From Pseudomonadota bacterium (GTDB taxonomy: Bacteria > Desulfobacterota > Anaeroferrophillalia > Anaeroferrophillales > Tharpellaceae): a DNA stretch of 46,514 bases. The notes under the pieces are model-generated. The model was given only the letters and a program-made list of their open reading frames with translations, was not told the origin of the DNA and ran no database searches. This document shows, one piece after another, positions 7,448-15,997 of this stretch. The stretch lies in assembly GCA_015486505.1 (NCBI GenBank), contig WFRP01000068.1:1-46514 (forward strand), in the 5' to 3' direction. A program made the translations under genes and the position numbers. The stretch's first letter is position 1. The number at the start of each line of letters is the position of its first letter.

Positions 7448-9778
7448 ATGTACGAAATTAATGGTATTGTAGATAATCAGAGGGTTTCCTCCAAAGAATT
7501 GGAAGAGCAAATTCAGGCGGCCGTAAAAAACGGTGAGCGGCAGCTGCGCGTCATTGCCGACGGCCAGCACGGCATCGGCGGCCGGCTCTGGCCGACCCCG
7601 GAAGAGAAAACCATAATCATTGACGGAACTTCGGGTCAGCGGGCCGGCAGCATGGGCATGATGGGGACAAAAATCACCATCAACGGCTCCTGCTCCGATG
7701 ATGTCGGCTGGCTCAACTGCGGCGCCGAGATTACGGTTTTAGGCGACGTTGCCAACGGCGCTCATAATGCCGGAGCCCAGGGCAAACTCTATGTCCAGGG
7801 CGGCGGCGGTGCCCGATGTGACACCATGACCAAGTTCAACCCGCGTTTCGCCCCGCTTGAATCCTGGTATTTCCGTGATGTCGGCGACTCATTTGCTGAA
7901 TTTAAAGCCGGCGGCATCGCCGTGGTCTGTGGTGTCAACCCGCGTCATCCCGACTCGGTCCTCGGCTACCGGCCCTGCGTCGGCATGGTCGGCGGCACAA
8001 TCTATGTGCGCGGTACGGTTACCGATTACAGCGCCAAAGACAGCCGCCTTGAGGATCTGAACGATCAGGACTGGAAATGGCTGACCGAGAATATTGAGCC
8101 CTACCTTAAAGCAATCGATCGCTTATCATATCTTGATGAATTAACCGCAAACCGGGGTGACTGGCATAAAATTGTCGCCCTGACTCCGACGGAGCGCAGC
8201 AGCCTCGGCGGTGCCCGTCTGGCGATGGCTAAATTTCGCCTCGAAGTCTGGGATAAGGACATCGGCAAGGGCGGGATCGTCGGTGAACTTCTGCCGGTTG
8301 AAAACCGCACTATTCTGCCCTACATTACCTACGGTGAAGACCGGCGTTTCTATCCGAGCTGGGATAACGACCGTTTCACCGCCCCTTGTGAGTATAACTG
8401 CCCGACCGGGATTCCGACCCAGACCCGAACCCGCCTGATTCGTGAGGGCCGGCTCGAAGAGATGCTGGCACTGGTGCTTGAATATTCGCCGCTGCCGGCA
8501 ACCGTTTGCGGCAAGGTCTGCCCGAATCCCTGTATGGATGCCTGCAGCCGCAACGTCTGGCTCCGGGAACCGGTAGAAATCGGCTATCTCGGCAGTTTAA
8601 GCCTCAACACTCCGGCCCCGGAAAAAGCCGCCGCCCGGAAAGAAAAGGTTGCGGTCATCGGCGGGGGACCCGCCGGTCTTGCCGCCGCCTGGAAACTCGC
8701 GTTAGCGGGTATTCAGGTTACGATTTTTGAAAGCGCGGCGGAACTCGGCGGTAAAATCTACCAGTGTATTCCGGAAGAGCGTCTGCCCCGGGAGATTCTA
8801 AACGCCGAACTTGAGCGGTTTAAAACCCTCGGGGTTGATGTCAAAACCAATACCGCCGTAACCGCGGATAAATTTGCCGAAATTAAAAAAGAGTTCGCAG
8901 CGGTGGTCTTGGCCGGCGGCGCCCACGCCCCGCGGATGATCCCCTTCCCCGGCTATGAAGATGTTATTCCCGGAATTACTTTCCTTAAAGCCCTGAATAA
9001 CCGGCAGCCGATTAAAATGGACGGCAAACGGGTCGTCATTATCGGCGCCGGTAATGTCGGTATGGATATCGCGGTTGAAGCCTATAATCTGGGGGCGGCT
9101 TCGGTGATTGCGGTCGACATTCAGGCCCCGGCCAGTTTCGGCAAGGAACAGCAGATGGCGGCGGCTCGCGGCACCAAAATTCTTTACCCCAAATTTACCG
9201 ACCGCTATGTTAAAGAGGAAAAGAAAATCTATTTTAAAGACGGCAGTTTCCTCGATGTCGATGCCGTGCTGATCTCGATCGGTGAAAGCCCGGAACTTGA
9301 TTATCTGCCTGAAGATATGGCCAAGGATCGCGGTTATTTAAAGGTCGATCAATGGGGCCGCACTAATTACAAAGGTCTTTATGCCGCCGGTGATGTTACG
9401 GCCCCGGGCCTGATCACCAATGCTCTGGGAGCCGGGCGTTATACGGCGGAAGCCGTAATTGCCGATTTTGACGGCGTTAGCCTTGTGGATCGTAACGCGA
9501 CTATGATCGACTATGACCGGATCAAATCCGAATATTATGAACGGGACCGCCAGAAAGCCGGTGAAGATGGTGATACTGAAGCCCTGCGCTGTCTCTCCTG
9601 CGGCACCTGCCGCGACTGTTCGACCTGCGAAGAATCCTGCTTCCGCGGGGCGATTACCCGGGAAGAAACTGAAGATGGCGGTTTTCAATATGTCGTCAAT
9701 GAAAACCAGTGCATCGGCTGCGGTTTCTGTGTCGCGGTCTGTCCCTGCGGCATCTGGCAGATGAATCCGGCGTCATAG
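7448..9778 (+). CDS. glutamate synthase GXGXG domain fused to GltD-like NAD(P)H oxidoreductase and ferredoxin
   Basis: A 776-residue fusion. Residues about 1-250 are the beta-helical GXGXG domain of glutamate synthase (GGRLWPT, GTSGQRAGSMGMMGT, VANGAHNAGAQG). Next comes the N-terminal Fe-S domain of the GltD family (CEYNCPTG, CGKVCPNPCMDAC), then a two-dinucleotide-binding flavoprotein (VAVIGGGPAGLAAAW for FAD, VVIIGAGNVGMDIAVEA for NAD(P)H, GLYAAGDV near the end), and a C-terminal pair of 4Fe-4S sites (CLSCGTCRDC, CIGCGFCVAVCPCG). It would feed electrons from NAD(P)H to the synthase subunit. The ATG at 7448 is preferred over an upstream in-frame ATG that lies inside the previous gene, because homology begins here. 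Confidence 0.92.
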   Translation: MYEINGIVDNQRVSSKELEEQIQAAVKNGERQLRVIADGQHGIGGRLWPTPEEKTIIIDGTSGQRAGSMGMMGTKITINGSCSDDVGWLNCGAEITVLGDVANGAHNAGAQGKLYVQGGGGARCDTMTKFNPRFAPLESWYFRDVGDSFAEFKAGGIAVVCGVNPRHPDSVLGYRPCVGMVGGTIYVRGTVTDYSAKDSRLEDLNDQDWKWLTENIEPYLKAIDRLSYLDELTANRGDWHKIVALTPTERSSLGGARLAMAKFRLEVWDKDIGKGGIVGELLPVENRTILPYITYGEDRRFYPSWDNDRFTAPCEYNCPTGIPTQTRTRLIREGRLEEMLALVLEYSPLPATVCGKVCPNPCMDACSRNVWLREPVEIGYLGSLSLNTPAPEKAAARKEKVAVIGGGPAGLAAAWKLALAGIQVTIFESAAELGGKIYQCIPEERLPREILNAELERFKTLGVDVKTNTAVTADKFAEIKKEFAAVVLAGGAHAPRMIPFPGYEDVIPGITFLKALNNRQPIKMDGKRVVIIGAGNVGMDIAVEAYNLGAASVIAVDIQAPASFGKEQQMAAARGTKILYPKFTDRYVKEEKKIYFKDGSFLDVDAVLISIGESPELDYLPEDMAKDRGYLKVDQWGRTNYKGLYAAGDVTAPGLITNALGAGRYTAEAVIADFDGVSLVDRNATMIDYDRIKSEYYERDRQKAGEDGDTEALRCLSCGTCRDCSTCEESCFRGAITREETEDGGFQYVVNENQCIGCGFCVAVCPCGIWQMNPAS

Positions 9779-9788
9779 CCATCAAATT

Positions 9789-11165
9789 ATGTGTGGAATA
9801 ATCGGCATTTACAATCATCCTGAGGCGAGCAACCTGGCCTACCTCGGACTCTACGCGATGCAGCATCGGGGTCAGGAAAGCGCCGGGATCATCTCAACCG
9901 ACGGGACTCAATTCTACTCCCATAAAGCGATGGGTCTGGTCTCGGATATTTTCCCTCTCGATGTAATTGCCCGGCTCCCCGGCAACACCGCCATCGGCCA
10001 TGTCCGCTATTCGACAACCGGCGCCAGCCTTTTAAATAACAGCCAGCCGTTTATGATCAACTACGCCCACGGCACTCTGGCGATCGCCCATAACGGCAAC
10101 CTCGTAAATGCTGAAGAAATAAAACATGATTTAGTCAGTAAGGGCGCGATATTTCAGTCGTCAATGGACACTGAAGTGATCATGCATCTAATTGCCGGGT
10201 TCCAGGAGCCGGATCTGGTCGAAAGTATTGCCGCGGCGCTAAGACGGATTAAAGGGGCTTATTCACTGGTTTTCATAAACGGCAAAAGCCTGATCGCCGC
10301 CCGGGACCCGCGTGGAGTCCGGCCCCTGGTTTTAGGAAAGATTAATGATACCTATGTGGTCTCTTCCGAATCCTGTGTCTTTGATCTGATTGAGGCCGAA
10401 TTTATCCGTGAGATCGAACCCGGTGAAATTCTGGTTATCAATGAAAAAGGACTCAAATCATACCACCCATTTCCGGAGCAAAAAGCGGCCAACTGTATTT
10501 TTGAACATATCTATTTCGCCCGCCCGGACAGCACTCTCTTTGGCGATACCGTCTACAATGTCAGAAAAAGACTGGGCCGCCTGCTCGCGCGGGAACATCC
10601 GGTGGCCGCCGACATGGTGGTTCCGGTACCGGATTCCGGCATCCCCGCCGCCCTGGGCTATGCGCAGGAACTTAACATCCCCTGGGAGCTGGCCCTGATC
10701 CGTAACCACTACGTCGGCCGGACTTTCATTGAACCAAGTCAGTCAATCCGCCATTTCGGGGTCAAGATAAAACTTAACGCCATCAAAAGCATGTTTGCCG
10801 GAAAACGGGTGGTGGTGGTTGACGATTCCATTGTCCGGGGCACGACTATGCGCAAGATTATCAAAATGATTCGGGCGGCCGGAGCCCTGGAAATTCATGT
10901 CCGCATCAGCTCACCGCCGACTGATTTCCCCTGCTACTACGGCATCGATACTCCGACCCGCAAAGAGTTGATCGCGTCAAGCCATTCCATTGACGACATT
11001 CGGCGTTATATTACCGCAGACTCGCTCAACTACATCAGCAGTGGAGATCTCGCCCAGGCAATAAACTGCAAACGCAGCTTTTGTGACGCCTGTTTCACCG
11101 GCAATTACCCGATCACATTCCCCGGCATTGAGGAATCAGGTTCCACCCAACCGCGGCTCTTCTGA
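9789..11165 (+). CDS. purF: amidophosphoribosyltransferase PurF
   Basis: 458 residues, the normal size. It catalyses the first committed step of purine synthesis, PRPP plus glutamine to phosphoribosylamine. It starts MCGIIGIYN with Cys2 as the glutaminase nucleophile and has MQHRGQESAGI, as in this family. The phosphoribosyltransferase half carries the PRPP loop VVVVDDSIVRGTT at about 339-351. Cysteines near the C-terminus (CKRSFCDACFTGNYP) resemble the Fe-S-binding form of PurF. It starts 10 bp after the glutamate synthase fusion gene and is probably in the same transcript, grouping two glutamine-using enzymes. Confidence 0.96.
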   Translation: MCGIIGIYNHPEASNLAYLGLYAMQHRGQESAGIISTDGTQFYSHKAMGLVSDIFPLDVIARLPGNTAIGHVRYSTTGASLLNNSQPFMINYAHGTLAIAHNGNLVNAEEIKHDLVSKGAIFQSSMDTEVIMHLIAGFQEPDLVESIAAALRRIKGAYSLVFINGKSLIAARDPRGVRPLVLGKINDTYVVSSESCVFDLIEAEFIREIEPGEILVINEKGLKSYHPFPEQKAANCIFEHIYFARPDSTLFGDTVYNVRKRLGRLLAREHPVAADMVVPVPDSGIPAALGYAQELNIPWELALIRNHYVGRTFIEPSQSIRHFGVKIKLNAIKSMFAGKRVVVVDDSIVRGTTMRKIIKMIRAAGALEIHVRISSPPTDFPCYYGIDTPTRKELIASSHSIDDIRRYITADSLNYISSGDLAQAINCKRSFCDACFTGNYPITFPGIEESGSTQPRLF

Positions 11166-11178
11166 TTATCAGCCTTCC

Positions 11179-11733
11179 ATGAACAACTCTAATACCGATC
11201 CCAAACCCTGGAAATTATTAAAACAGACTCCGGGCCCGGAATTAAAGGTTTTCAAGAGCCGCTTTGAAGAGCGCTTAAATCCGCGCAATAATAAAGTGCT
11301 GGAGTGCCTGATTCTTGATTCCAGGGACTGGGTTAACGTCGTCGCTCTGACCCCGGCCCGGGAAACCGTTCTCGTCAAACAGTTTCGTTTCGGCAGCGGT
11401 GCCGTAACGATTGAGATTCCCGGCGGCGTGATCGATAACGGTGAAGAACATGAGGCCGCGGCCAAAAGAGAGCTTAGAGAAGAAACCGGTTACACTTCCA
11501 CAAAATGGACCTATCTCGGTGCCAGCGAACCGAATCCGGCAATCCTCAATAACCTCTGCCACCACTGGCTGGCGGAAGATGTGAAGAAATGCTATGCGAT
11601 AGATCTGGATGAGGGCGAGGATATCGCGATTTTCACCGCGGGTCTCGATGAAATCAGAAAAGCGGTCAAATCCGGACGCCTGCGCCACGCCCTGGCGCTT
11701 ACCGGGTTAAGCAAAGTATTTGATCTCAGATAG
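11179..11733 (+). CDS. NUDIX hydrolase, ADP-ribose pyrophosphatase-like
   Basis: 184 residues from the ATG at 11179, 13 bp after purF. A complete NUDIX box is present: G-x5-E-x7-R-E-L-R-E-E-T-G-Y (about residues 81-104), with the catalytic REEXG glutamates. The family cleaves nucleoside diphosphates linked to another moiety. The position of the box and the overall length fit the ADP-ribose branch, and the NAD synthetase gene downstream agrees with a role around NAD turnover, but the substrate is not proven. An upstream in-frame start inside purF is rejected because the extra residues are out-of-frame purF sequence. Confidence 0.9.
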   Translation: MNNSNTDPKPWKLLKQTPGPELKVFKSRFEERLNPRNNKVLECLILDSRDWVNVVALTPARETVLVKQFRFGSGAVTIEIPGGVIDNGEEHEAAAKRELREETGYTSTKWTYLGASEPNPAILNNLCHHWLAEDVKKCYAIDLDEGEDIAIFTAGLDEIRKAVKSGRLRHALALTGLSKVFDLR

Positions 11734-11831
11734 ATGGCGTCGCAAAAAGCTCCATCTGCTGCGTTCCCCTGCAACCTTCGTCACTGCGGCGTACTGTGCG
11801 TACGCCTCATTCCTCAGGTTTTGGGCGCCTT

Positions 11832-11859
11832 GCGCCCGGAGGAAGTGCCCTTGGGGTGC
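11832..11859 (+). repeat. Isolated partial copy of the 26-bp unit of the dispersed repeats
   Basis: GCGCCCGGAGGAAGTGCCC and the following TTGGGGTGC match the 26-bp unit found in copies A, C and E, with two substitutions. It stands alone between the NUDIX gene and nadE, in a 370-bp gene-free stretch that otherwise holds the long inverted repeat at 11940-12014. Confidence 0.6.
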
Positions 11860-11939
11860 ATATGAAGCTTTTTACTTAGCCATCGAGTATTTTGACTTCT
11901 AAGTAACGGTTTGTAACTGTAGGAAATTATGTAGATTTT

Positions 11940-12014
11940 ATCTGTGTCTATCCGTGTCCATCTGTGGTTCAACAAAAAAATAGAAACCACAGATGAACGC
12001 AGATTAACACAGAT
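11940..12014. repeat. Long imperfect inverted repeat upstream of nadE
   Basis: Arms of 30 bp (11940-11969 and 11985-12014) pair imperfectly around a 15-base A-rich loop. The arms contain CCATCTGTGGTT and AACCACAGATG as the perfect inner part and ATCTGTGT / ACACAGAT as the outer part. This resembles the CACAGAT-rich intergenic repeats that I know from many deltaproteobacterial genomes. It ends 93 bp before the nadE start and could act as a hairpin in the transcript; no poly-T follows. Confidence 0.65.
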
Positions 12015-12107
12015 TTGGTTCCTCTCACGTTACTTGTATATATATGTGGCCGCGATAGCGGTCTGGGATACTTTTTACGAGTTTATCAGATAAGAATTGG
12101 GGGGAAG

Positions 12108-13778
12108 ATGAAAATTGCTCTGGCCCAGCTTAATCCGACTGTCGGTGACCTCGACGCCAATCTTGAAAAACTGAAACTCAATTTCGCAGAAATAGCTAAA
12201 TCCGATACTGATCTGATAATTCTGCCGGAACTTTTTCTCACCGGCTACCCCCCGCGCGATCTGCTTGACTACGACTCTTTTATTGCTCACTGTGAAACCA
12301 CCCTGGAAAAGCTGGTCGAGTTTTCTCAAACCTGTCCCCAAACCGCGATTTTGGTCGGCACCGTCACCCGCTGTGAGCTTGAACACGGGAAGAAATTATA
12401 TAACAGCGCCGTTTTAATCGAAAACCGGAAAATTATTTTCACCCAGCATAAAACCCTGCTGCCGACTTATGATGTTTTTGATGAAAGCCGCTATTTTGCC
12501 CCGGCGCAAGACCTGCGGGTCTGCCCGTTTCGCGGTGAGATTTTAGGCATATCCATATGTGAAGATGCCTGGAATGAAACGGCGGCCCCGCTGCCGCACC
12601 CCTACAAACAGAACCCGCTGGCCCAATTAAGCGCGGCCGGGGCAACCATATTTATCAATCTCTCGGCCTCCCCTTATTGTCTGGGCAAAGAACAAATCCG
12701 TCTGGAGTTGCTGGCCCGGCAATCCCGGCAATATGATCTGCCGCTGTTAATGGTTAACCAGATTGGCGGTAACGATGAATTGATCTTTGACGGCTGCAGC
12801 CTGGCCTTAAATCGCAAAGGCAATCTCATCTCCCAGGCCCCACAATTTATTGAAAAAATTCTCTATATTGATGCCGGTGAGCTTAAAAAAAATCACCCCC
12901 CTGAAACCATAAACAAGGTTAGGCCGGACACGATTCCCGACCGCCTGGCCCAACTTGAGAACGCGCTGATTCTCGGAATCCGGGACTATTTCCAAAAATG
13001 CGGCTTTTCCGAAACCGTAATCGGTCTTTCCGGCGGCATTGATTCGGCCTTAACCTGCACTCTGGCAGTTAAAGCGCTGGGTAAAGACAAGGTTTGGGGC
13101 ATTACCATGCCTTCTCCCTACTCCTCCGGCGGCAGTGTTGAAGATTCGAAAATCCTGGCCGAAAATCTGGGTATCCGCTTCGCTATCGTTCCGATCACTT
13201 CTCTTTATCAAAGCTATCTTGACGCGCTCCAGCCACTCTTTGCCGATCTGCCGGCCGGACTCGCGGAAGAAAATATTCAGGCCCGTATCCGCGGCAATAT
13301 TCTGATGTCAATCGCCAACAAATTCAACCGCCTGCTTTTAACCACCGGCAACAAAAGTGAACTTGCGGTCGGCTACTGCACCCTCTACGGCGATATGAGC
13401 GGCGGCCTGGCACCGATTTCCGATCTTCCCAAGGGACTGGTTTATGAGCTTTCGCGCTACTGTAACCGGGATAAAATTATCATTCCGGAAGCAACCTTAA
13501 CCAAGGAACCCTCGGCTGAGTTACGACCGGAGCAAAAAGATCAGGATTCACTGCCGCCCTACGATCTTCTCGACCGGGTGCTCAACCTTTACATCGATGA
13601 AGGAAGGGCGGCCGGCCAAATTATTGAAAGTGAAGGTTTTTCCGCGGAAACCGTAAACTGGATTATCTCCGCCGTTAAACGCAACGAATACAAGCGCCGC
13701 CAGGCTCCACCCGGCCTCAAAGTCACCGGCAAGGCCTTCGGTTGCGGCCGGCGCATGCCGATTGCCGCCCGTTACTGA
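12108..13778 (+). CDS. nadE: glutamine-dependent NAD(+) synthetase
   Basis: 556 residues with two domains. The N-terminal nitrilase-type glutaminase has the catalytic triad Glu41 (LPELFLTGYPP), Lys115 (QHKTLLPTYDVFDE) and Cys151 (SICEDAW). The C-terminal ATP-pyrophosphatase has the P-loop SGGIDSAL at 308-315. It amidates nicotinic acid adenine dinucleotide to NAD in the cytoplasm. GGGGGGAAG just before the ATG at 12108 fixes the start; an upstream in-frame start lies in the intergenic repeat. It may work with the NUDIX enzyme encoded upstream, though 374 bp separate the two genes. Confidence 0.96.
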   Translation: MKIALAQLNPTVGDLDANLEKLKLNFAEIAKSDTDLIILPELFLTGYPPRDLLDYDSFIAHCETTLEKLVEFSQTCPQTAILVGTVTRCELEHGKKLYNSAVLIENRKIIFTQHKTLLPTYDVFDESRYFAPAQDLRVCPFRGEILGISICEDAWNETAAPLPHPYKQNPLAQLSAAGATIFINLSASPYCLGKEQIRLELLARQSRQYDLPLLMVNQIGGNDELIFDGCSLALNRKGNLISQAPQFIEKILYIDAGELKKNHPPETINKVRPDTIPDRLAQLENALILGIRDYFQKCGFSETVIGLSGGIDSALTCTLAVKALGKDKVWGITMPSPYSSGGSVEDSKILAENLGIRFAIVPITSLYQSYLDALQPLFADLPAGLAEENIQARIRGNILMSIANKFNRLLLTTGNKSELAVGYCTLYGDMSGGLAPISDLPKGLVYELSRYCNRDKIIIPEATLTKEPSAELRPEQKDQDSLPPYDLLDRVLNLYIDEGRAAGQIIESEGFSAETVNWIISAVKRNEYKRRQAPPGLKVTGKAFGCGRRMPIAARY

Positions 13779-13813
13779 GCGGATCATTTGCTGCTGCAAT
13801 TTGCCGCTGTAAG

Positions 13814-13836
13814 CAAATACCCATAAGTCAAGCCTG
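13814..13836 (+). repeat. 23-bp repeat, copy 1 (exact match at 34026-34048)
   Basis: The 23 bases from CAAATACCCATAAG to CAAGCCTG are identical to 34026-34048. Here they are followed by several copies of CCCCCAATT-type short repeats (about 13837-13902). No gene is seen between nadE and the chemoreceptor. Confidence 0.8.
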
Positions 13837-13952
13837 CCCCCAATTCCTGCAAGCCTGCCCCCAATTCACTGCCCCCAATTCGACCCCCAATTAACCCCCA
13901 ATTTAAAGTATGATAACAACTACTCAAACTCTTAAATTAATGGAACAAAAAC

Positions 13953-13981
13953 TTGACAAACTTTGAGTTGTGTCTTAATAA
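13953..13981 (+). promoter_or_regulatory. Sigma-70-like promoter for the soluble chemoreceptor
   Basis: TTGACA (13953-13958), a 17-bp spacer and TAATAA (13976-13981), 73 bp before the chemoreceptor start. Both boxes are close to consensus. Confidence 0.65.
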
Positions 13982-14054
13982 ACCGAATATGTAGGGATCG
14001 CAGCACCTGCAACATAGCAATATATACATATATATGTTTACATGGAGACGCAAA

Positions 14055-15473
14055 ATGGCTGACCAATTTCCCGCAGAACATCAATTGCCACCGGAGGTTG
14101 AGCGCACTATCAAAAAAGTTTCCAATGATGCCGGCAAAATGGTTATTGAAATTGCCGACATCGCCGGTGAAGTTGACGACATCAGCAAATTGACCGAGCA
14201 GCAGGAAGCCGAGTTCGCGAATCTACGCCAGGCCACGACAGTGATGGAGGAAAACACTGCCGCCATCAATCGTGCCATCAAAGACAGCATTGAGGTCGCG
14301 GAAGCCGCCAACCAGGATCTGGAAACCTCAAAAACCCAGGTAGACGCCTCGCTGACACAAATCAATACCCTGGCCGAGTCGGTGCAATCAATTGCCACCG
14401 CTCTTGAGAATCTGGCCGGGGCTTTAAGTGAAGTGCGCAAGGTCGCTCAGGCGATTCGTGGTATTGCCGGGCAAACCAACCTTTTGGCCCTTAACGCAAC
14501 CATTGAAGCCGCCCGGGCCGGCGAAGCCGGCCGCGGTTTCGCCGTCGTTGCCAGCGAAGTCAAAACCCTGGCGGCGGAGACCGCCAAAGCCACCAAGCAG
14601 ATCGACACAACCCTTGACAATCTCGATACCCAGATCAAACAACTCCAGGATGAGAGTGAACGCGGCAGCCGGGATTCAGTTCAGGCCCAGGCCGGAACCC
14701 AGGAGATTGGCGCGGCTTTGGAAACTGTAACCGAAGCGGTTATCAGGGTCAACGCTGAACTCAGCGAGATCGGCAACAACACTCAGAGTATAACTGATAG
14801 TGTCAGGATGGTAACCGAAGGTCTCGGCAGTCTTGACCAAAGCCTTGAAAATTCGCGCACCAATGTCAACGCCTCGCGAGAACAGTTGAACCGGTTGCGC
14901 GATTTCGGCGAAGGTCTGATTCACACCACCAATCAGCTCGGGGTCGAAACAAACGACAGCCACTTCATTCACGAAGTCAAAAAAACCGCGGTCGCAATCA
15001 GCCGCAGCCTCGAAGAAGCCGTCAGTAACGCCCGCATCTCCACACAGGATCTTTTCGACCAGGATTACAAGGAAATCCCCGGTACCGACCCGCAGCAGTT
15101 TACCACACGGGCTACCGGCTTCCTGGAATCAATCCTGCCACAATTCCAGGAGGCCCTGCTGGAAAAAATTCCCAGTCTGGTTTTCGTCGTCGCGGTCGAC
15201 ACCAATGGCTATCTCCCGGTCCACAACCGCAAATACTCGCAGCCGCAAAGGGCCAATGATCCGGTCTGGAATGCCGCCAACTGCCGCAACAAACGTATGT
15301 TCAACGACCGGGTCGGTCTGGCGGCCGGCCGGAATCAGGATGATTTTCTCCTGCAGGCCTATCGCCGGGATATGGGCGGCGGCAAACATGTCATGATGAA
15401 AGATATTTCCGCCCCGATAATAGTTCAGGGCCGCCACTGGGGCGGCCTGCGGGTCGCCTATAAAAACAGTTAA
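14055..15473 (+). CDS. soluble methyl-accepting chemotaxis protein with C-terminal sensor-like domain
   Basis: 472 residues with no membrane segment, so cytoplasmic. Long coiled-coil helices carry the highly conserved hairpin tip GQTNLLALNATIEAARAGEAGRGFAVVASEVK (about 141-172), which contacts CheA and CheW. Unusually, the signalling part comes first and a globular domain follows (about 375-472: VFVVAVDTNGYLPVHNRKYS and KHVMMKDISAPI), which looks like a Cache/PAS-like sensor. GGAG, 7 bases before the ATG at 14055, selects this start. It has its own promoter. The signal it senses is unknown; the domain order suggests sensing inside the cell. Confidence 0.92.
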   Translation: MADQFPAEHQLPPEVERTIKKVSNDAGKMVIEIADIAGEVDDISKLTEQQEAEFANLRQATTVMEENTAAINRAIKDSIEVAEAANQDLETSKTQVDASLTQINTLAESVQSIATALENLAGALSEVRKVAQAIRGIAGQTNLLALNATIEAARAGEAGRGFAVVASEVKTLAAETAKATKQIDTTLDNLDTQIKQLQDESERGSRDSVQAQAGTQEIGAALETVTEAVIRVNAELSEIGNNTQSITDSVRMVTEGLGSLDQSLENSRTNVNASREQLNRLRDFGEGLIHTTNQLGVETNDSHFIHEVKKTAVAISRSLEEAVSNARISTQDLFDQDYKEIPGTDPQQFTTRATGFLESILPQFQEALLEKIPSLVFVVAVDTNGYLPVHNRKYSQPQRANDPVWNAANCRNKRMFNDRVGLAAGRNQDDFLLQAYRRDMGGGKHVMMKDISAPIIVQGRHWGGLRVAYKNS

Positions 15474-15511
15474 TCCCGGCTCAACTGTATTGACTTGGGA
15501 ATCAAAATCTG

Positions 15512-15728
15512 TTAGTACCCTACAGGTTATTTTCGGTTGGAAAAAACCAGAAAATGTTCTGATAAGAGCACTTATTTGCGCCCAACGGAAGTGCCCTTGG
15601 GGTGCGCCCAACGGAAGTGCCCTTGGGGTGCGCCCAACGGAAGTGCCCTTGGGGTGCGCCCAACGGAAGTGCCCCTGGGTACGGGCCGCAAGGCCCTGTT
15701 TGGGTTGCGGGAGTTGTTCCCGCATTAG
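15512..15728 (+). repeat. Dispersed repeat, copy C, with expanded 26-bp array
   Basis: Begins TTAGTACCCTACAGG, with core arms ATTTTC and GAAAAT around GGTTGGAAAAAACC, itself able to form a short stem. Then come four 26-bp units, GGGCCGCAAGGCCC (a perfect small hairpin), and the terminal TTGCGGGAGTTGTTCCCGC hairpin. It lies in the 524-bp gap between the two chemoreceptor genes. No gene is seen in the rest of that gap. Confidence 0.85.
15578..15680 (+). repeat. Tandem array, four copies of a 26-bp unit
   Basis: Units start at 15578, 15604, 15630 and 15656. Each begins GCGCCCAACGGAAGTGCCC; the first three are identical and the fourth has small changes at its end. Copies A and E of the repeat family have one good unit plus a degenerate one, so this locus shows local expansion. 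Confidence 0.9.
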
Positions 15729-15829
15729 GTTGCTGCAATCTGCAACCGGAATTGAGTCAGGAGTGGAACTTGACGTAATTGAGTCGGAAACAGTAAACAT
15801 TCGGCTTTACTTCAAAACTGCTCAAATGT

Positions 15830-15855
15830 GGGGACAGACTTTCAGTTCTGTCCCC
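15830..15855. repeat. Perfect 9-bp hairpin
   Basis: GGGGACAGA and TCTGTCCCC are separated by 8 bases. It has no poly-T tail, so it is not a clear terminator. It lies 143 bp upstream of the second chemoreceptor. Confidence 0.55.
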
Positions 15856-15997
15856 GTGCGAAACAGGGCGCAGCAAAGTTCGCTGGTTTTCTCTGTAACT
15901 TAAGTGCCGATCCGGTCAAGCCGAATATTTACCAAAAACAGAACTTGACCTGTTGTAATCAAAGAGCTTTCTCCAGGAATCAACTCAGGCGGTGACC

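Noticed and set aside
15578..15680. CRISPR array
   Set aside because: The four 26-bp units are directly adjacent with no spacers, and there are no cas genes.
15490..15903. Overlapping frames in repeat copy C, with repeated peptide units (NGSALGV / PTEVPLG)
   Set aside because: The peptide repeats come from the 26-bp tandem units being read in several frames; the same peptide appears in every repeat copy, so it is translated repeat DNA and not a gene.
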